DNA of 64,000 nt from Obelidium mucronatum (lineage: Eukaryota > Chytridiomycota > Chytridiomycetes > Chytridiales > Chytriomycetaceae), in the NCBI GenBank assembly GCA_025765595.1, contig JAIVFH010000046.1:1-64000 (forward strand), written 5' to 3'. Below the pieces are notes generated by a model. That model worked only from the letters and a program-made list of their open reading frames with translations, was not told where the DNA came from and ran no database searches. The stretch's first letter is position 1; each line of letters opens with the position of its first letter. This document shows, one piece after another, positions 60,121 through 64,000 of this stretch. The position numbers and the translations under genes are program-made.

Positions 60121-63100
60121 ATGTCTCAGTCCTTGGCGCCGCTGGCCTCCAAGAACCAATCTTCGATTACTATAGGCTTAATCGGACCGTTCAACTGGTA
60201 AGTACTTAAAAGAAAACGCGATGAAATGGCAACTTCACTTCCAACAAAAAATGTTAACTTGACGCAGGTTCCCCGAGCTAACCTACAATGGATCCCTCGT
60301 CATTGGCGGCTACGATAAAATCAACATCACAACAATGAGTAATTTGGATCCTATGGGGGTACAAGTCATGGTGGTACTGGAACCAGCAGTCGATGGAATT
60401 TGCAATCGACTTGATCAACGCTGACCCAAGTGTCCTTCCCAACACGACGATTAAAATCAAGCGGTTTAATAATGGCCAGCTTTATAAAGGGAGAAAGTCG
60501 GCGAGTCCTGGGGCTGCGATAGCGACTGCGTATGAGATTGCGAATCAACATCCTGGTGTGTGAATAACCCTTTTACAATAGATTCAATATGATTTTAAAT
60601 TTTTATTTTAGATGTTATCGCTGTTTTCGGCGACTTTTTCCCGGGGACAATGGCGGCCGACGCGGAAGTGTATAGTTACTATCAAATCCCCCAGTGTACT
60701 GGCTCTGCAATCCAAACAAAAATGTGGGATCGGAATAAATACGGATACTATTTCCAAACATACGCGTTGACAGGTCTGGCGGACTCGATTGGATTGTTGT
60801 TGCGGAAATGGAATGTCGGGCGGGTCGCACTTGTGGATACAACGCCGTTTTCAAACCCAAGTTCCCGTGAGTCTTTCTTCTTGACTGTGTGTGTCTGTTT
60901 TTTTATCTTCCTAATTTTCAGGATGCTTCGACAATAGATTGTGGATATATTTCTCAGTATCTGGAAAACCAGAATTTTCATATTGTTGCTAGAGTTGTTC
61001 TCGACAATAGTCTCGATTTGGACTTTTTGACAAAGAGTCTGGCGCAAGCAGATGCACGATATATTATTCTATGTGCTGGTGTTGATGAATCTGCTAGTAT
61101 ATACTTCGGGATGGCTCAGTTGAGTTATTTTATCGCTTTCGTTGTTTCGGTGTTTCTTGATAACATACTAACACTTTCTATTTTTTTCAGTCGAAAGCAA
61201 TTTGTGGGACCAGAGTACGTCTGGATCTTGGAGAACATTCCCTTCAGTAGTGAAAACGCTGTTGAACTGTGGGGTCCCGATTATTACAAGAATGCACGAG
61301 GGATTATCAACACGTTTGGTGCTAATCCTTCAAATCCGAGCATGTATAATAGAGAAACAGATCTTTTGGAATTTGATTAACTGCGTTTCAGGCGCCTTGG
61401 GGGTGGAGTTTTTCTTTTTTTTTTCGGCAAAAATTGACGAATGTGTTGTGAAGTTGTATTAATATGGTTACTTAACAGTGATCAGTTCTCTCGACTCACA
61501 ATAGAAAGCTGGTTCAATATTGTTCAAATGCACGAATGTCCGAGGATATTTGCCCACGGTCTTGATAACGTATGTATCTTACTTATTCCAAACTACAATT
61601 TTTTTAACTCTCTGATCGTTCAGTTACTCAAATCCCGACCAAACACTCCTCAAATACAAAGTCTTCGATCCTATGATGAATAGCACATTATTTATGGATA
61701 CTGGTTATCGTGGAATTTTAGGAGACCCACTTCAGTTAACACCAAACGGAGACATTGCCACGTGGGTACTTATTATCCCACGGCTATTTTTCTGACATGA
61801 TCATAAAAAAAAATTAGATCATATGAAATCACGTACTGCGATGGAAAGACAGATGCCATCACAGCAATACGTAATTGACAGTATTTTGCTTTCTATTTGA
61901 CGTGTAGTTTACGATTAAATTATTCTTTATTAGCATTCGCAATCACCGACACACATGTAACTACAATCGCGTATCGAAATGGAACGTTACCGATCTTTTT
62001 TGATGGAACGTCCACACCTCCATTGGATGGACCCATCTACACAACCTTGTTCATACGTTCTGATGGATTCGATGCAAGTCTATTAAAAGCATTTGCTGGA
62101 GTTGGACTATTTTTTGGGATCGGTTTTTTTCTTGTTGTCCAACGTTTTCAGAAAGCTGGCTCAATTCGCCAAGGATCCGTCACATTCCTATCGATACTCG
62201 CCTTGGGAAGTGTTCCATCCCATGTATCTAATTTATTCTACATTGGAATCCCAAGTACGTTCAAGTGTCAGGTTATTCTGTGGCTTCAACTGTGTTCATT
62301 TGCAATCATGAGTGCGGCTGTGATATTCAAGAATCTGAGAGTCACACTTATTTATACGGCGCAGTATAAGCTGCCAAAGTATATGGTTGCGGATTTGTTT
62401 TGGGTTTTGGCTACTTGTGGAGTGGTGTTGGTGGAAATGGTAACATGGCACAGAAAAGGTTGTTGTATTACTCTAACGCTGTATAAATAGATACTATTAG
62501 GCGTTTGGACAATCTACTCGAAACCAATCATTTCCAAAAAGTTTCTGCCGGGTTACATAATTGAACTCAAATGCGAATATACATCCCACAACTCTGACGC
62601 CTTGAGCACCGCCCTATGGATCTACAACATATTAATCCTAGCATCCATGTACATTGTTGCTTATAAGTCCCACAATATGCCCGCTATACACTCGGAAGCA
62701 ACGTTTCTATTACTTGTTTCATTGTGTCTCACAATTTCTTGTGTTCTGGCAGGAATAATGGGGCGAAATGATCCTGTCGATTATTCAATCAAAATCGCGG
62801 TTCTTGTTTTCTTGAATACTACGATCGTATTGTTACTTCAAGCTGTTCCAAGAGTTTGGAGTCTTTTGAATACAGATATTTTCGGGGGTAGTCATAAGAC
62901 TCTGAGTAAATTGAAATGGTTATCTCAACTCAGCTCAGATCGAAAAGAGTCACAGAAGCGGACTGGAAATAGTCAGAAGCAACAACAGCAACAGTTACGC
63001 TCCACATCAAACTCGCTTCAAGTAAACTCTCAATATGGAGGAACTTTGAAAAAGGCGAACTGCGGGTTTCAGTTTCGCACATGACGCGATTGTCGCTATA

Positions 63101-63448
63101 GGAGCGAAATCATATTTTCTCAATGTGACGCCTTCCAACTGGGTTCGATGCGTGATTTCTTACAACTTGGTCAGAAAGAACGTGTATTTAATGTGTCATC
63201 CCTCGAGGTATGATGTTGAGTCAAATCCGATTGTCATACCGATTTCTGGAAGTCTTGCATTAAACATGAAATTGACGGTTCTGATGAACGGAAAGACCTC
63301 TTTTGAAAGACTCGAGATTGAGAATGGAAAGAAAGTGATTGTGATTGATTTTGTAAAGGTTGGGGATGGTGGGGTTTTTAAAAGTGGACTTATTTCCACG
63401 ATTGATGGCGGCCAAAACAATAAGGAGGTAGTCGCGGGAAAAAAGTAA
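60121..63448 (+). CDS. Class C GPCR, copy D
   Basis: Start MSQSLAPLASKNQSS at 60121, 80 bases after the carboxypeptidase. The first intron splits the Trp codon of IGLIGPFNW and resumes FPELTYNGSLVIGGYD. The ectodomain continues with LPNTTIKIKRFNNG, FPGTMAADAEVYSYYQIPQC, MWDRNKYGYYFQT, then a VARVVLDNSLDLDFL block and FVGPEYVWILENIPF. The pre-TM motif is FFDGTSTPPLDGP; then RQGSVTFLSILALGSVPSHV and KCQVILWLQLCSF before KNLRV mark class C helices. TM5-TM7 lie at 62602-62880; a Gln-rich cytosolic linker leads to the shared C-terminal domain (VIVIDFVKVGDGGVF). The frame slips in the G5 run at 60355-60359 and near 63085. Closest to copy A in motif detail. Confidence 0.8.
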
Positions 63449-63656
63449 TTAAAGTAAAGAGAAGATATTGAAATGATCATTGCTCCTTATTCATGGTAAT
63501 GTAAATCCTCCGAAAATGAATACCATCTAACTGGCTGAGCATGGCGCCTTTATGCAGTTTATGCGTTTGCGGACTGATGTACAACTTTCCGGTTCAAATC
63601 CTAATGTAATAAACTTTACAACGATATACAGCGATATGCGTATGTACGATAGAAAT

Positions 63657-63896
63657 TTAAATTGCGTGATTTTGGTGATTGTGCATGCCAGTCTGCCGTG
63701 CAATCTTCCCTCGAATTGCCCGATTACCACTGTTTCGAATGTCTTCAACTGTTTCAACTAAATCATCAGAAGTGAGCTTGATGGTGGAGAAGTCCTGTTG
63801 CACTATCTGACGAGTTTCTTTGTTTAAGCGCCTTGACCATCTCGACAAGAGCGGGACTGTCTTTGCAGAAATGACTGCTTTGGCTAATAAGCACAA
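63657..63896 (-). CDS. Possible exon of an unknown gene at the window edge
   Basis: An 80-codon open frame with a plausible amphipathic composition (LLSRWSRRLNKETRQIVQQD, then TSDDLVETVEDI). It may be part of a gene running beyond the window. I recognise no family and cannot define splice sites, so it could also be chance. Confidence 0.2.
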   Translation of the reverse strand: MCLLAKAVISAKTVPLLSRWSRRLNKETRQIVQQDFSTIKLTSDDLVETVEDIRNSGNRAIRGKIARQTGMHNHQNHAI

Positions 63897-64000
63897 GGCA
63901 GGTCAATCTGGGCCAGGTAGATAATGAACGCATTCAATATTGTGTCTGAACTGACGACTCGATTGAAAAACGAAAGGGGTTTCCTACTCTGCCCGTTCCT

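Overview
The window reads as nuclear DNA of an early-diverging, zoosporic (flagellate) fungus, most likely a chytrid. Genes are on both strands, about 0.1-0.3 kb apart, and cut by short GT-AG introns (about 45-75 nt). The gene set fits: a Tubby domain, class C (GABA-B-like) GPCRs, HCN/CNG-type cyclic-nucleotide channels, Mediator MED14, an ARS-binding-protein-2-like factor, a YANK (STK32) kinase, an AAA-ATPase-like/PDDEXK protein, MBOAT acyltransferase and carboxypeptidase-S-type M20 peptidases. This is inference from gene content; I cannot name the species.

Layout. 0.2-1.8 kb: two divergent paralogous small secreted proteins, with the remains of a third copy between them. 1.9-8 kb: uracil phosphoribosyltransferase, a DUF84 inosine/xanthosine triphosphatase, a WW-domain membrane protein, an Abp2-like nuclear factor and a Ras GTPase. 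8.4-11.3 kb: a gene starting with a Sld2/Drc1 replication-initiation domain and ending with a Tubby domain. 11.6-17.4 kb: YANK kinase, secreted phospholipase A2, F-box/ankyrin protein. 17.5-31 kb: two class C GPCRs (A, B) enclosing a long-chain acyl-CoA synthetase, a putative 7TM protein, carboxypeptidase S copy 1 and an AIG1/FAR-17a-like membrane hydrolase. 31.3-41 kb: PHYHD1-like dioxygenase, an unrecognised gene, MED14, and an AAA-ATPase-like protein with a degenerate nuclease tail. 41.1-51.5 kb: three tandem cyclic-nucleotide-gated channels whose pores read MNF where K+ channels have GYG. 51.6-64 kb: MBOAT acyltransferase, GPCR C, tRNA-Gly(CCC), carboxypeptidase S copy 2 (with an internal 0.55-kb tandem duplication) and GPCR D.

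How they fit together. Several genes look like sensory and signalling parts for a motile, osmotrophic cell: four receptors with periplasmic-binding-like ectodomains, three cyclic-nucleotide channels, a Ras protein and a myristoylatable kinase. Receptor and carboxypeptidase-S genes are neighbours twice, which suggests duplication of one ancestral block. Nutrient sensing coupled to peptide breakdown is a hypothesis only.

Caution. Many genes need single-base corrections to stay in frame, often in short homopolymers and nearly always the removal of one base. That points to consensus insertion errors rather than widespread gene death. Coding spans below run from the first to the last supported codon and include introns and such breaks.
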